Positions 17,031-25,979 of a stretch of DNA of 31,104 nt are shown piece after piece. The notes under the pieces were generated by a model that worked only from the letters and a program-made list of their open reading frames with translations, was not told the origin of the DNA and searched no databases. The stretch is from Gammaproteobacteria bacterium RIFCSPHIGHO2_12_FULL_37_14 (GTDB lineage Bacteria > Pseudomonadota > Gammaproteobacteria > DSM-16500): NCBI GenBank assembly GCA_001801485.1, contig MGXV01000019.1:1-31104 (forward strand), written 5' to 3'. The first letter of the stretch is position 1. Every line of letters starts with the position of its first letter. The position numbers were made by a program, and so were the translations under genes.

Positions 17031-18449
17031 ACCATGATTGCCATTGGCTAAACGTATCGCTTTACCTAAACGATGCTTCACTTTCTCAGGACCCAATAAT
17101 TCAGCAATATTCGCCAACTCCGGTCCATGTATTTTTCCCGTCAACGCTACTCGTAGTGGCATAAATAGCTTTTTACCACTAATCGCTAAAGTCTGTTTCA
17201 GATCCGCCAAAATAGCAGGTAATTGTATACCATATTTGTCAACAGCCTGTTCCGCCTCAACAAAAAATTGTTCGCCTGCTTCACAGATGATTTGCTGCGC
17301 TTCTTCATTAATTAATACATTTTCATGAAAAAATATTTTAGCCCATTCCAACGCATCCTTAGGAAATTCCACATTTGATTTTACTGTCTCCACAAATAGT
17401 GAAATAACTTTCTCAGGGACTTGACATAAAACTTCTTGGCCTAACCAACGTCTTAATGAAGAATCATCCAATGCTTGGATCGCAATTTTTTGCCAATACA
17501 TTAATTGCGACAAATCAAAACGTGCAGGAGACTTACTTAATTTATCTAAATTAAAATGCGGCGCGAGTTGATCAAAACTCAAAAGAGAGTGCGCATCACA
17601 TGTATGTCCTAATCGTGCTAGATAATTAAGAATGGCGATTGATAAAAACCCACGCTCTCGTAAATCATGCAAACTAAAACTACCATGTCTTTTAGAGAGC
17701 GGAGAACCATCCTCACCAACAATCAATGATAAATGCGCATAATGAGGGATAGGTAATGCTAATGCCTTAAATAACAAAATTTGCCGTGGGGTATTCGCGA
17801 CGTGGTCTTCTCCACGAATAACGTGCGACACGTTCATCATTGCATCATCAATAGCATTACAAAATAAAAAAGGTGCCGTTCCATCTGCTCGACGAATAAT
17901 AAAATCACCTATATCACTGCTATTAAATTGTTGTAAACCTTTTACCAAATCATTAAATTCAATAATCGTATGTTCAGGTACAATAAAACGCCAAGCAGGT
18001 TTTTTCTCTTCTTGCATGCGTTTCGCAATCTCCAATGTCGTTAATCGACGACAAGTACCCAAATAACGTGGCGCTTGCCCACGAGATAATTGCAGTTTGC
18101 GCGCAAGCAATAATTCCTGGTCTGTACAAAAACAAGGATACACTAGATTTTTCTTTTCGAGCGCGTGAAAATAATCATCGTAAATTGATTGGCGTAGTGA
18201 TTGCCGATAAGGACCGAATTCGCCATTCACACCTAAACCTTCTTGCCAATCTATATTTAGCCAGTGTAAATCATCTTGTAACATGTCGACATAACGCTCT
18301 TCTGAACGCGCAACATCGGTATCTTCTACTCGCAGAATAAAAACACCATTATTTTTTTTCGCATATAACCCGCTAAATAATGCTGCGCGTGCATTGCCTA
18401 AATGTATCATCCCGGTGGGGCTAGGTGAAAAACGTGTTCTTATCTGCAT
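17028..18449 (-). CDS. gltX: Glutamyl-tRNA synthetase
   Basis: GltX charges tRNA-Glu; in species lacking GlnRS it can also act on tRNA-Gln. It is 473 residues long. The class I signatures are HLGN (16-19) within FSPSPTGMIHLGNAR and the KMSKS equivalent LSKRHGS (251-257). The zinc-binding region keeps Cys106, Cys108 and Cys133, but the position of E. coli His127 is Arg135, so the zinc site appears incomplete. The start lies three bases after the pdxJ stop, with AAGGA inside the pdxJ end as the probable ribosome site. Some gammaproteobacteria carry two GltX copies; which one this is cannot be told here. Confidence 0.96.
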   Translation of the reverse strand: MQIRTRFSPSPTGMIHLGNARAALFSGLYAKKNNGVFILRVEDTDVARSEERYVDMLQDDLHWLNIDWQEGLGVNGEFGPYRQSLRQSIYDDYFHALEKKNLVYPCFCTDQELLLARKLQLSRGQAPRYLGTCRRLTTLEIAKRMQEEKKPAWRFIVPEHTIIEFNDLVKGLQQFNSSDIGDFIIRRADGTAPFLFCNAIDDAMMNVSHVIRGEDHVANTPRQILLFKALALPIPHYAHLSLIVGEDGSPLSKRHGSFSLHDLRERGFLSIAILNYLARLGHTCDAHSLLSFDQLAPHFNLDKLSKSPARFDLSQLMYWQKIAIQALDDSSLRRWLGQEVLCQVPEKVISLFVETVKSNVEFPKDALEWAKIFFHENVLINEEAQQIICEAGEQFFVEAEQAVDKYGIQLPAILADLKQTLAISGKKLFMPLRVALTGKIHGPELANIAELLGPEKVKHRLGKAIRLANGNHG

Positions 18450-18452
18450 AAA

Positions 18453-19193
18453 TTAATGATTCCTTGCCGCGTTCATGATCGCTTTCATTTCGACAACAGC
18501 TTGCTGTAAACCTATAAAAATTGATCTGGCAATAATTCCATGACCAATGTTTAATTCATTCACTTGTGGAATATGCGCAATCTCTTGGACGTTTTGATAA
18601 TTTAATCCATGACCCGCATTGACTATTAAACCTGCTTCATGAGCAAATTGTACTGCTTGAATAATACGCTGTAATTCTTTTTCACGTTCTTGTGCTGTTT
18701 TTGCATCCGCATAAGCGCCGGTATGAATTTCAATTGTTGGCACATGACAACGCAGAGCCGCTTTTATTTGTTCAATAGCAGGATCGATAAAAAGTGATAC
18801 TTCCATGCCAACTCGCTGTAAATGTTGCGCTGCCTCTCTTATTTTCGTTTCTTGAGCGAGCACATCCAATCCGCCTTCTGTCGTCAACTCTGCACGTTTT
18901 TCTGGTACAAAACAGCAGTGCTCCGGATGAATGGTTTCGGCATAATGAATCATAAAATCGGTCACTGCCATTTCGAGATTTAAACGCGTTTTCATGACAG
19001 CTTGTATGAATGTAATATCACGTTCTTGAATGTGTCGTCGATCTTCTCGTAGGTGAACAGTAATGCCATCACCACCAGCATTTTCTACAGCAAAAACAGC
19101 TTCCACAGGATCCGGATAGCGAGTACCTCTAGCCTGTCGTAGAGTCGCTATGTGATCAATATTAACCCCTAATAACAAAGAAGTGGCTTTCAT
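18453..19193 (-). CDS. pdxJ: Pyridoxine 5'-phosphate synthase
   Basis: PdxJ closes the pyridine ring of vitamin B6 from 1-deoxyxylulose 5-phosphate and 3-amino-2-oxopropyl phosphate. At 246 residues it is of normal size. It opens with [20 protein letters not shown] and has [20 protein letters not shown] (41-60), with the catalytic-type His47 and phosphate-binding Arg residues. GHGLNYQNV near residue 197 is the second family block. A GGA lies seven bases before the ATG. It sits between recO and gltX, the usual gammaproteobacterial recO-pdxJ order. Confidence 0.97.
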   Translation of the reverse strand: MKATSLLLGVNIDHIATLRQARGTRYPDPVEAVFAVENAGGDGITVHLREDRRHIQERDITFIQAVMKTRLNLEMAVTDFMIHYAETIHPEHCCFVPEKRAELTTEGGLDVLAQETKIREAAQHLQRVGMEVSLFIDPAIEQIKAALRCHVPTIEIHTGAYADAKTAQEREKELQRIIQAVQFAHEAGLIVNAGHGLNYQNVQEIAHIPQVNELNIGHGIIARSIFIGLQQAVVEMKAIMNAARNH

Positions 19194-19220
19194 ATTTATC
19201 CATTAATTTGCTTTTATCTT

Positions 19221-19961
19221 TTAAGACAATAATTGTCGACTGTAAATTTGTCTCGCACCTAATAAGGATGCCAGCATGAGACGAGTTAAACGCTTGGCAT
19301 CCCGTAAGACTGCTTCATCCTGCCAATGGTTATTAGCGATGGCTAGCAAATTTTTACCCGAAAATAGATTGGATTGATGATTCGAGGGACGTTCCACTGG
19401 TACCTCAGCACCAGACACATCCATGGTATTGCCCAAAACAAATCCTTGCTCAAAAATAAATCGATAATATTTTTCGGGTAAAAACGCTTTCTGTAAGGAT
19501 ATATCGGATTTTGGTAACACGCCATAGCCTAATTCCTCAAATAAACTTTTTTCAAACATGCGCAATATTTTCTCTTCTAATCCTTGTTGTAACATAGTAA
19601 TCGTTTTTTCATAATTGATAAAAAGCTCGGTGTGGACATCCCATTTTTGCAACAAACACATCAGCAATTCATTTAGATACAAACCAGCAAACAAACTTTC
19701 CTTATTTAAGCGTCTCACTACACTTTTAGTTTCGATATAAGAAAGAGTCATTAATTCGCCTTTACCTGACCACGATACTAATAAGGGAGAAAAAGGTTGT
19801 ATTAATCCGAATGTGGCTGAGTGCATCTTACGCACTCCACGCGCAATCAGCGTCAAACGACCGAATTCTTGCGTAAATAATTCCACCAAAAAGCTAGTTT
19901 CACGATAAGCACGACGATGTAATACAAATGCTGGCTGTAACAATACACGCTTGCTATTCAT
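19221..19961 (-). CDS. recO: DNA repair protein RecO
   Basis: RecO works with RecF and RecR to load RecA on gapped DNA. The 246-residue protein has the N-terminal OB-fold pattern with VLHRRAYRETSFLVELFT (13-30) and FGRLTLIARGVRK, followed by a helical C-terminal domain. The start overlaps the era stop by eight bases, which implies translational coupling. The order era-recO-pdxJ supports the call. Confidence 0.94.
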   Translation of the reverse strand: MNSKRVLLQPAFVLHRRAYRETSFLVELFTQEFGRLTLIARGVRKMHSATFGLIQPFSPLLVSWSGKGELMTLSYIETKSVVRRLNKESLFAGLYLNELLMCLLQKWDVHTELFINYEKTITMLQQGLEEKILRMFEKSLFEELGYGVLPKSDISLQKAFLPEKYYRFIFEQGFVLGNTMDVSGAEVPVERPSNHQSNLFSGKNLLAIANNHWQDEAVLRDAKRLTRLMLASLLGARQIYSRQLLS

Positions 19962-20841
19962 ACCCCAAACTCTTTAACGCACGCTCATCATCTGTCCAAC
20001 GTTCTTTCACTTTCACCCAAAGACGTAAAAATATTTTTTGCCCCAAAAGTTTTTCAATATCCCGTCTTGCTTGCGTACCGATTTTTTTCAGTTGCGCACC
20101 TTGTTTACCAATAATAATAATTTTCTGGCCTTGTCTTTCAACCCAAATAATTGCGCTAATTTCCGTCAATTTACTTTCTTGCTTGAATTGCTCAATTTCC
20201 ACCGTGGTGACGTAAGGTAATTCTTCTTCCAATGCTTGAATGATTTTTTCGCGAATAATTTCAGCAATTTGGAATCGAACACTCTTATCCGTCAGTTGAT
20301 CTTCAGGATAAAGCTGCGGTCCTGCTGGTAAGAGATGAATAATTTCATTTTCTAATGATGTTACTTTATCGGCTTTTAATGCTGAAATTGGTATAACATG
20401 AACAAATGGATATCGCTTTTGTAATTGATCAATCATTGGCAACAATTGTGTTTTATCTTTGAGTAAATCAATTTTATTAATCACCAAAATCACAGGCTTA
20501 GTAATATTTTTTAATTTTTTTAAAACGAGTTCATCTTCATCTTGCCAACCCATGGCATTAATCATAAAAATAATGATATCCGCATCCAGTAGAACAGAGC
20601 TAGCAATGCGATTCATATAGCGATTCATCGCATGTTTTTCTACTTCATGTAATCCCGGTGTGTCAATGTATATGATTTGCGCATGATGGAGTGTTTTGAT
20701 ACCTAGAATTTGCCAACGCGTGGTTTGCGGTTTTGCTGAAGTGATGCTTAATTTTTTACCCAAGAGGCAATTTAATAATGTTGATTTGCCCACATTTGGC
20801 CGTCCAAGAATTGCTACTATACCTGATCGTTCCACTTTCAT
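19954..20841 (-). CDS. era: GTPase Era
   Basis: Era binds the 3' end of 16S rRNA and assists 30S assembly. It is 295 residues long. The GTPase motifs are GRPNVGKST (13-21), DTPG (60-63) and NKID (122-125). The C-terminal KH domain has IIGKQGAQLKKIG (244-256). It overlaps rnc by four bases and recO by eight, as in a tightly coupled operon. Confidence 0.98.
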   Translation of the reverse strand: MKVERSGIVAILGRPNVGKSTLLNCLLGKKLSITSAKPQTTRWQILGIKTLHHAQIIYIDTPGLHEVEKHAMNRYMNRIASSVLLDADIIIFMINAMGWQDEDELVLKKLKNITKPVILVINKIDLLKDKTQLLPMIDQLQKRYPFVHVIPISALKADKVTSLENEIIHLLPAGPQLYPEDQLTDKSVRFQIAEIIREKIIQALEEELPYVTTVEIEQFKQESKLTEISAIIWVERQGQKIIIIGKQGAQLKKIGTQARRDIEKLLGQKIFLRLWVKVKERWTDDERALKSLGYE

Positions 20842-21503
20842 TTTTTCAATACCTCTAACATCATTTGTGCAGCCTCTTGCTCTGCACGACGCCGACTAGT
20901 GCCCTTACCTAACGATTTTTTTTCAACACCTTCTACTTGACAACTCACTGTAAATAATTGCTGATGCGCTTCACCTTCTGTACCATCTACTTTATAAAGT
21001 GGTAATGGCAAACGACGGCTTTGTAAATATTCTTGCAATTGGCTTTTTGGATCTTTATGGCTAGCAGCAGAAGATAATGACTGTAGCAATGGCGCATACC
21101 ATGATAAAATTTTTGCTCGAACCGCATCAAAACCACCATCTAAATATACCGCACCAATGACTGCCTCCATGGTACAGGACAAGATAGAATGCCGCGTATT
21201 GCCACCACTGCGTTGCTCGCCAGGCCCAAGATACAGATACCGCCCCAAATCAAATTCTTTAGCGAGATCACCTAAGGTATCTCGATTCACTAAAGTGGCA
21301 CGCCATCGACTTAATTCACCTTCGGTTGCCGAAGAAAATTGCTGATATAGTATTTCAGCAATTACAAAATTAACGATAGCATCTCCCAAAAATTCTAACC
21401 GTTCATTATGCTCGCCCCCTTTGCTACGATGGGTTAAAGCAAGCTTAAGAATTTTCGGTTGTTTAAATTGATAATCTAGCTTTTTAAGTAATTCTGAAAT
21501 CAT
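20838..21503 (-). CDS. rnc: Ribonuclease III, with an altered catalytic position
   Basis: RNase III cuts double-stranded RNA, including rRNA precursors. The 221-residue protein has the signature NERLEFLGDAIVNF (33-46), with metal ligands Glu37 and Asp41, and a C-terminal double-stranded RNA-binding domain (about 146-221). The second catalytic block reads SILSCTMEAVIGAVYLD (106-122). The essential Glu is Glu113, but the position of E. coli Asp114 is Cys110 (codon TGT on the minus strand, 21174-21176). This is unusual and could reduce or alter metal binding. It overlaps era by four bases and follows lepB after ten. Confidence 0.96.
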   Translation of the reverse strand: MISELLKKLDYQFKQPKILKLALTHRSKGGEHNERLEFLGDAIVNFVIAEILYQQFSSATEGELSRWRATLVNRDTLGDLAKEFDLGRYLYLGPGEQRSGGNTRHSILSCTMEAVIGAVYLDGGFDAVRAKILSWYAPLLQSLSSAASHKDPKSQLQEYLQSRRLPLPLYKVDGTEGEAHQQLFTVSCQVEGVEKKSLGKGTSRRRAEQEAAQMMLEVLKK

Positions 21504-21513
21504 AAAAAAACCG

Positions 21514-22290
21514 TTAACTAATTAGTTGTCCCAATCTTTTCCATCGTATGTTTGTTTTAGTATTGTCCCAGCTCATCCACACTACTATTGCTTTGCCAAT
21601 AATATTTTCATCGGGTACAAACCCCCAATATCGACTGTCAGCGCTATAATCTCGATTATCGCCCATGACAAAATACATTCCTTCAGGAACAACAACATCA
21701 GAAAAATTGCCGCCTACTCTCTCAGGATCAATATAAATCTTGTGTTTTACACCTAATAAATTTTCTTCTTTCTCGGCAGCTTGATATACTTCATTATCTT
21801 CATCTTCTACGGTACTCGTTTGTAAAAAGTCTTGTGGGATTTTCTGATCATTCACATATAATTCTTTGTTGATATATTGAATATGATCACCAGGTAGTCC
21901 AATAACACGCTTAATAAAATCGACAGAAGGATTAGGGGGCCAACGAAAGACAATAATATCTCCTCGTTTTGGTTCACCTTTGCCAAATAGTTTGGTATGG
22001 ATGACTGGCAATCGCACACCATATTCAAATTTATTAACTAGAATAAATTCATTGACTAATAAAGTTGGCTTAAGCGAACCAGAAGGAATACGAAATGGCT
22101 CAAATAAAAATGATCGCAACAAAAAAACAATTAATAATACCGGAAAAAATGAACGCGAATACTCGATTATAATTGGAATTTTTTTAGCTTTACTTTGGCG
22201 CTTTTTCGCCAAAAAAATAATATCGTACAAAGCAACGACACCGGTCAGTAAAGTAGCATAAAATAAAATTAATTCGAAATTAAAATTCAT
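21514..22290 (-). CDS. lepB: Signal peptidase I
   Basis: LepB removes signal peptides on the outer face of the inner membrane. I choose the ATG at 22290 (258 residues), one base past the lepA stop, over an upstream TTG at 22308 that would overlap lepA. The N-terminus has two membrane segments (about 5-28 and 47-63). The catalytic Ser72 lies in RIPSGSLKPTL, where the usual Met after Ser is Leu. The catalytic Lys127 lies in DFIKRVIGLPGDH, and MGDNRDYSADSRYWG is the fourth family block. The protein is shorter than E. coli LepB (324). Confidence 0.97.
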   Translation of the reverse strand: MNFNFELILFYATLLTGVVALYDIIFLAKKRQSKAKKIPIIIEYSRSFFPVLLIVFLLRSFLFEPFRIPSGSLKPTLLVNEFILVNKFEYGVRLPVIHTKLFGKGEPKRGDIIVFRWPPNPSVDFIKRVIGLPGDHIQYINKELYVNDQKIPQDFLQTSTVEDEDNEVYQAAEKEENLLGVKHKIYIDPERVGGNFSDVVVPEGMYFVMGDNRDYSADSRYWGFVPDENIIGKAIVVWMSWDNTKTNIRWKRLGQLIS

Positions 22291-22291
22291 A

Positions 22292-24094
22292 TTATTTCTT
22301 CTCATCAATTTTCAAAACAGCTAAAAATACTTCTTGCGGAATTTCTACGTTACCTATTTGTTTCATACGTTTTTTTCCTTCTTTTTGTTTGTCTAATAAT
22401 TTCCGCTTCCGAGAAATATCACCGCCATAACATTTTGCTATAACATTTTTTCTCATCGCTTTAACCGTTTGACGTGAAATAATATTTCCGCCAATCGTAG
22501 CTTGGATGGCAACATCAAACATCTGTCGCGGAATAAGTTCTCGCATTTTTTCAGTAATCAAACGTCCGCGAGTCTGTGCTTGTTCTTGATGAATAATCGA
22601 TGCTAATGCATCCACTTTGTCTCCATTAATCAGAATATCTAATTTCACTAAATTTGCCATTTGAAAATGGGAAAAACCATAGTCCAGGGAAGCATAGCCA
22701 CGACTCACTGATTTAAGGCGATCAAAAAAATCTAATACAATTTCACTCATAGGCAATTCATAAACTAACGCTACTTGATTACCATGGTACAACATACTTT
22801 TTTGAGATCCACGACGCTCCATGCATAAGGTCATCACACTGCCTAAATGTTCTTGCGGCACCAAGATATTTGCTTTGGCGATAGGTTCACGTATGCTTTC
22901 TATTTGATTAACAGGCGGTAGTTTTGCTGGATTATCTACTCGCAATATATCGCCTTTTGTCGTGACGACTTCATAGACAACGGTTGGTGCAGTAGTAATC
23001 AATTCTAAATGATATTCTCGTTCCAGCCGTTCTTGCACAATTTCCATATGCAGCATACCTAAAAATCCACAACGAAAGCCAAAACCTAATGCTTCTGAGG
23101 ATTCAGGCTCAAAAAACAATGCCGCATCATTTAAACGAAGCTTGCTTAATGCTTCTCGCAATGCAGGAAAATCATCTGAACGAATAGGAAATAGCCCAGC
23201 ATATACCTGCGGTTTCACTTGCCGAAAACCGGGTAACATTTCAGCTGCTGGACGATGGGCATGGGTGAGGGTATCACCAACAGGCGCACCATTTATCTCT
23301 TTAATGCCGGCAATCACAAAGCCCACTTCTCCTGCGCGCAAAATATCAGTCACTAAACGCTTAGGAGTAAATACCCCTATTCCAGTGACCTCATAGGCTC
23401 GGCCAGTTGACATGACTTGTAATTTTTCACCTGTTTTCAATACACCATTTTTCACACGTACTAATGACACCACTCCAAAATAAGGATCAAACCAAGAATC
23501 AATAATTAATGCTTGCAAGGGTAATTCAAGATTGCCTACTGGAGGAGAAATATCGACAATTAATCGTTCCACTAATTCTTCAATCCCTGTCCCGCGTTTA
23601 GCACTAATTAAAATTGCATTTTTTGCTTCAAGACCAATAATTTCTTCTATTTCTTTGATCACGCGATCTGGATCAGCTTGAGGTAAATCAATTTTATTTA
23701 AAACAGGAATAACATCTAATCCTTGATCAAGAGCGGTGTAACAGACGGCAACTGTTTGTGCTTCTACTCCTTGCCCCGCATCAACCACTAATAATGCGCC
23801 TTCACAAGCAGCTAATGAGCGAGAAACTTCATAGGAAAAATCGACATGCCCAGGAGTATCAATAAAATTAAGCTGATAGGTTTCACTATTTTTGGCTTGA
23901 TAATGTAGAGTAACGCTATGAGCTTTTATTGTGATGCCTCTTTCTCGCTCAAGATCCATGGAGTCTAATACTTGAGCTTGCATTTCGCGCTCGCTCAAGC
24001 CACCGCATAACTGAATCAAACGATCAGCCAGTGTTGATTTACCATGATCGATATGAGCGATAATGGAAAAATTCCTAATGTTTTGCATGGACAT
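22292..24094 (-). CDS. lepA: Elongation factor 4 (LepA)
   Basis: LepA is a ribosome-associated translational GTPase. The 600-residue protein has AHIDHGKST (13-21), [12 protein letters not shown] (50-61), [12 protein letters not shown] (79-90) and NKIDLP (133-138). The EF4-specific C-terminal domain includes [20 protein letters not shown]. It is the first gene of the run to cysS. The start chosen has a second in-frame ATG two codons later and a weak AGG about ten bases upstream. The 139 bases before it contain a TATATT that could be a minus-strand -10 box. Confidence 0.98.
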   Translation of the reverse strand: MSMQNIRNFSIIAHIDHGKSTLADRLIQLCGGLSEREMQAQVLDSMDLERERGITIKAHSVTLHYQAKNSETYQLNFIDTPGHVDFSYEVSRSLAACEGALLVVDAGQGVEAQTVAVCYTALDQGLDVIPVLNKIDLPQADPDRVIKEIEEIIGLEAKNAILISAKRGTGIEELVERLIVDISPPVGNLELPLQALIIDSWFDPYFGVVSLVRVKNGVLKTGEKLQVMSTGRAYEVTGIGVFTPKRLVTDILRAGEVGFVIAGIKEINGAPVGDTLTHAHRPAAEMLPGFRQVKPQVYAGLFPIRSDDFPALREALSKLRLNDAALFFEPESSEALGFGFRCGFLGMLHMEIVQERLEREYHLELITTAPTVVYEVVTTKGDILRVDNPAKLPPVNQIESIREPIAKANILVPQEHLGSVMTLCMERRGSQKSMLYHGNQVALVYELPMSEIVLDFFDRLKSVSRGYASLDYGFSHFQMANLVKLDILINGDKVDALASIIHQEQAQTRGRLITEKMRELIPRQMFDVAIQATIGGNIISRQTVKAMRKNVIAKCYGGDISRKRKLLDKQKEGKKRMKQIGNVEIPQEVFLAVLKIDEKK

Positions 24095-24233
24095 GTGACG
24101 AGAACCTGCAAGCGTCTAACCCTAAAAGGAAACGATAGTAACGTATTTCCAAACAATATACCATGCTGCCAATGAATTTCTAATGATTATTATGATAAAT
24201 AAACATATGATTTATAATATAAGTTTTCACCAA

Positions 24234-24644
24234 CTAACCCATTCGCAGCACGACTAAAAGTTTCCGATAAGCATCACGTGATAATGCATCAGGAAAGATC
24301 ACACAACTTTTTTTCCAGAATTGTCCTGGTATGTTGAATCTTAATACGCTAACCCAGGGAGTCGCTGTGCTATCTCCACATAGTGTTGCTGAAAAAACAT
24401 GTGCAGGAGTATGCAAAATCCAGTGATTTTCTCCCACGTGTTTGATACCAAGCAACGAATATCGACCCCGCAGTAAAATAAAATGCCAACTCACCCAGCC
24501 TCCATAAGCAAAGATGAAAAATATCATCATTAATTGTATTTTGATGGTCACGGGAATAAACATGACCATACCCGCGCTTATCAAGATAACAATCAACGCT
24601 AAGCTCAAAAATCGTTTAGATAATTTACATTCGAGATCGAGCAT
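24234..24644 (-). CDS. YgfX-like membrane protein, partner of SdhE
   Basis: I choose the ATG at 24644 (136 residues), which overlaps the sdhE end by 20 bases; a longer TTG start at 24665 is possible. Two hydrophobic helices occupy the N-terminal half (about 13-55). The C-terminal half has CGDSTATPWVSVLRF and CVIFPDALSRDAYRKLLVVL, which match the YgfX/CptA pattern of a GDSxVxPWL strand followed by a DxxxxDxxRRLRVxLR motif. YgfX is regularly encoded next to sdhE. It was described in E. coli as a membrane toxin paired with YgfY, but its role is still debated. Confidence 0.8.
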   Translation of the reverse strand: MLDLECKLSKRFLSLALIVILISAGMVMFIPVTIKIQLMMIFFIFAYGGWVSWHFILLRGRYSLLGIKHVGENHWILHTPAHVFSATLCGDSTATPWVSVLRFNIPGQFWKKSCVIFPDALSRDAYRKLLVVLRMG

Positions 24645-24900
24645 GCTGGTATATCTTTTTAACAATTTTTGCTAATTTATTATCCTTGGGTGTTTTGTGC
24701 CCGATTAACCAAGAAAATAATTCTTGATCCGAACATTGGAGTAATTGGATAAACAATAATTTATCTGGTAAGGATAATTGCAAATAAGCCTCTTTTAAAA
24801 AATTTCCCAATAAAACATCGAGTTCCAACATGCCACGACGACAGGCCCATTGCAAACGCGGTATATTCTCAATCCAGTTGCTATTAATATCCTGTTTCAT
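24625..24900 (-). CDS. sdhE: FAD assembly factor SdhE
   Basis: SdhE (YgfY/CptB) promotes covalent attachment of FAD to succinate dehydrogenase SdhA. The 91-residue, all-helical protein has the family core RLQWACRRGMLELDVLLGNF (15-34), with the RGxxE motif needed for flavinylation, and a C-terminal helix with Trp64 (LFSWLIGHKTP). The 20- to 41-base overlap with the ygfX-like gene, depending on the start used there, implies translational coupling. Confidence 0.93.
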   Translation of the reverse strand: MKQDINSNWIENIPRLQWACRRGMLELDVLLGNFLKEAYLQLSLPDKLLFIQLLQCSDQELFSWLIGHKTPKDNKLAKIVKKIYQHARSRM

Positions 24901-24927
24901 TTAAGCTTCTCTTTAAGATTAGCTTGT

Positions 24928-24933
24928 TATACT
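24928..24933 (+). promoter_or_regulatory. Possible -10 box of the 24958-28241 operon
   Basis: TATACT stands 24 bases before the first ATG of the plus-strand run, between sdhE (-) and the small unknown gene (+). No good -35 is visible at 17 bases, so this is only a suggestion. Confidence 0.3.
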
Positions 24934-24957
24934 AAAGAATAAATAGAGGATAGTCGA

Positions 24958-25239
24958 ATGCCTGACACAAAGCTAAAAAAAGCAACGATTGCTTTAATAT
25001 TGAGACTCCAATTTTTGCCAAATAAGGCACATGTATTAAATCAGCTGAAAAGAAATCATTTTCCACAAAATCCCATCGGTGCACAAAAGGCTTGTTTAAC
25101 TATTGTAGAAGCTTTTTACGGCAATCCAAAAGCAAAAAATGATTCCAATAAAACACTTATAAACGAGTTTGCCGAAGAGACTATTAAGCCAATTTTAAAT
25201 TTATCTTCTCCAACAAAACGCAGATCGTCTAAGAAATAA
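24958..25239 (+). CDS. Small basic protein of unknown function
   Basis: A 93-residue protein with strong ribosome site AGAGGA seven bases before the ATG. It starts MPDTKLKKATIALILRLQFL and ends in a basic tail, SSPTKRRSSKK. There is one moderately hydrophobic N-terminal helix but no clear signal peptide. It begins a plus-strand run and is followed after three bases by the flavin oxidoreductase, so the two are probably cotranscribed. I recognise no family. The good ribosome site and close spacing support a real gene. Confidence 0.7.
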   Translation: MPDTKLKKATIALILRLQFLPNKAHVLNQLKRNHFPQNPIGAQKACLTIVEAFYGNPKAKNDSNKTLINEFAEETIKPILNLSSPTKRRSSKK

Positions 25240-25242
25240 CTC

Positions 25243-25956
25243 ATGCCATTATATAAAATTAAACTCATTGATCGGCAAGCAATAGCCATTCAAACTATTA
25301 AATTTGTTTTTGAAAAACCATTAGGTTTCACCTTCAAGCCAGGACAATATGCAGGCGTAACCTTGATCAATCCCCCTGAAACAGATGCTGGAGGAATCAC
25401 TCGACGTTTTTCAATACTAAGCTCGCCCGATGACACAGAACTAGCAATCGTCACACGCATACAATCTTCTGCTTTCAAACGGGTATTGAATCAGTTACCA
25501 CTTGGTAGTGAGGTGAAATTTGCTGGCCCTACTGGCACATTTACCTTGCATGAAGATCAATCCATTCCAGCTGTATTAATTGCAGGAGGAATTGGCATTG
25601 CCCCTTTTTATAGTATGATACGTTATGCCACACAACATCGACAATCACAACCGCTTTATTTATTTTATGGTAATCAATCTATACAACATGCAGCTTTTTT
25701 AAATGAGTTATCTGATGCACAACAGAACCATTCCCTTTTCAAATTAATTGCTACCATGGATACACCTGATTCAGCATGGCAAGGTGAACATGGTTATATT
25801 ACCTCTACTTTAATAAAAAAATATATTTCAGATCTAGCTCAACCCAATTATTATATTTGCGGTTCGCCAGTGATGGTGACCACCTTGCAAGAAACCCTTG
25901 TTGAAATGGGCATCGAGGAAGAAAAAATCCGCGTGGAAGATTTTCCAGGCTATTAA
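25243..25956 (+). CDS. FAD/NAD(P)H oxidoreductase of the ferredoxin-reductase family
   Basis: The 237-residue protein has an FAD-binding barrel with RRFSILS (54-60), the RxYSxxS-type flavin motif. A nucleotide-binding domain follows, with AGGIGIAPF (114-122), YICGSPVMV (204-212) and the C-terminal EDFPGY. There is no ferredoxin (2Fe-2S) domain, so it is a stand-alone reductase such as a flavin reductase or the reductase part of a two-protein system. The electron acceptor is unknown. It lies between a small unknown gene (three bases before) and kbl (23 bases after). Confidence 0.88.
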   Translation: MPLYKIKLIDRQAIAIQTIKFVFEKPLGFTFKPGQYAGVTLINPPETDAGGITRRFSILSSPDDTELAIVTRIQSSAFKRVLNQLPLGSEVKFAGPTGTFTLHEDQSIPAVLIAGGIGIAPFYSMIRYATQHRQSQPLYLFYGNQSIQHAAFLNELSDAQQNHSLFKLIATMDTPDSAWQGEHGYITSTLIKKYISDLAQPNYYICGSPVMVTTLQETLVEMGIEEEKIRVEDFPGY

Positions 25957-25979
25957 ACAGCAACATTTGGAGAAATTCA

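Noticed and set aside
22290..22308. Upstream TTG start for lepB
   Set aside because: It overlaps lepA by 17 bases; the ATG at 22290 directly after the lepA stop gives the usual N-terminus.
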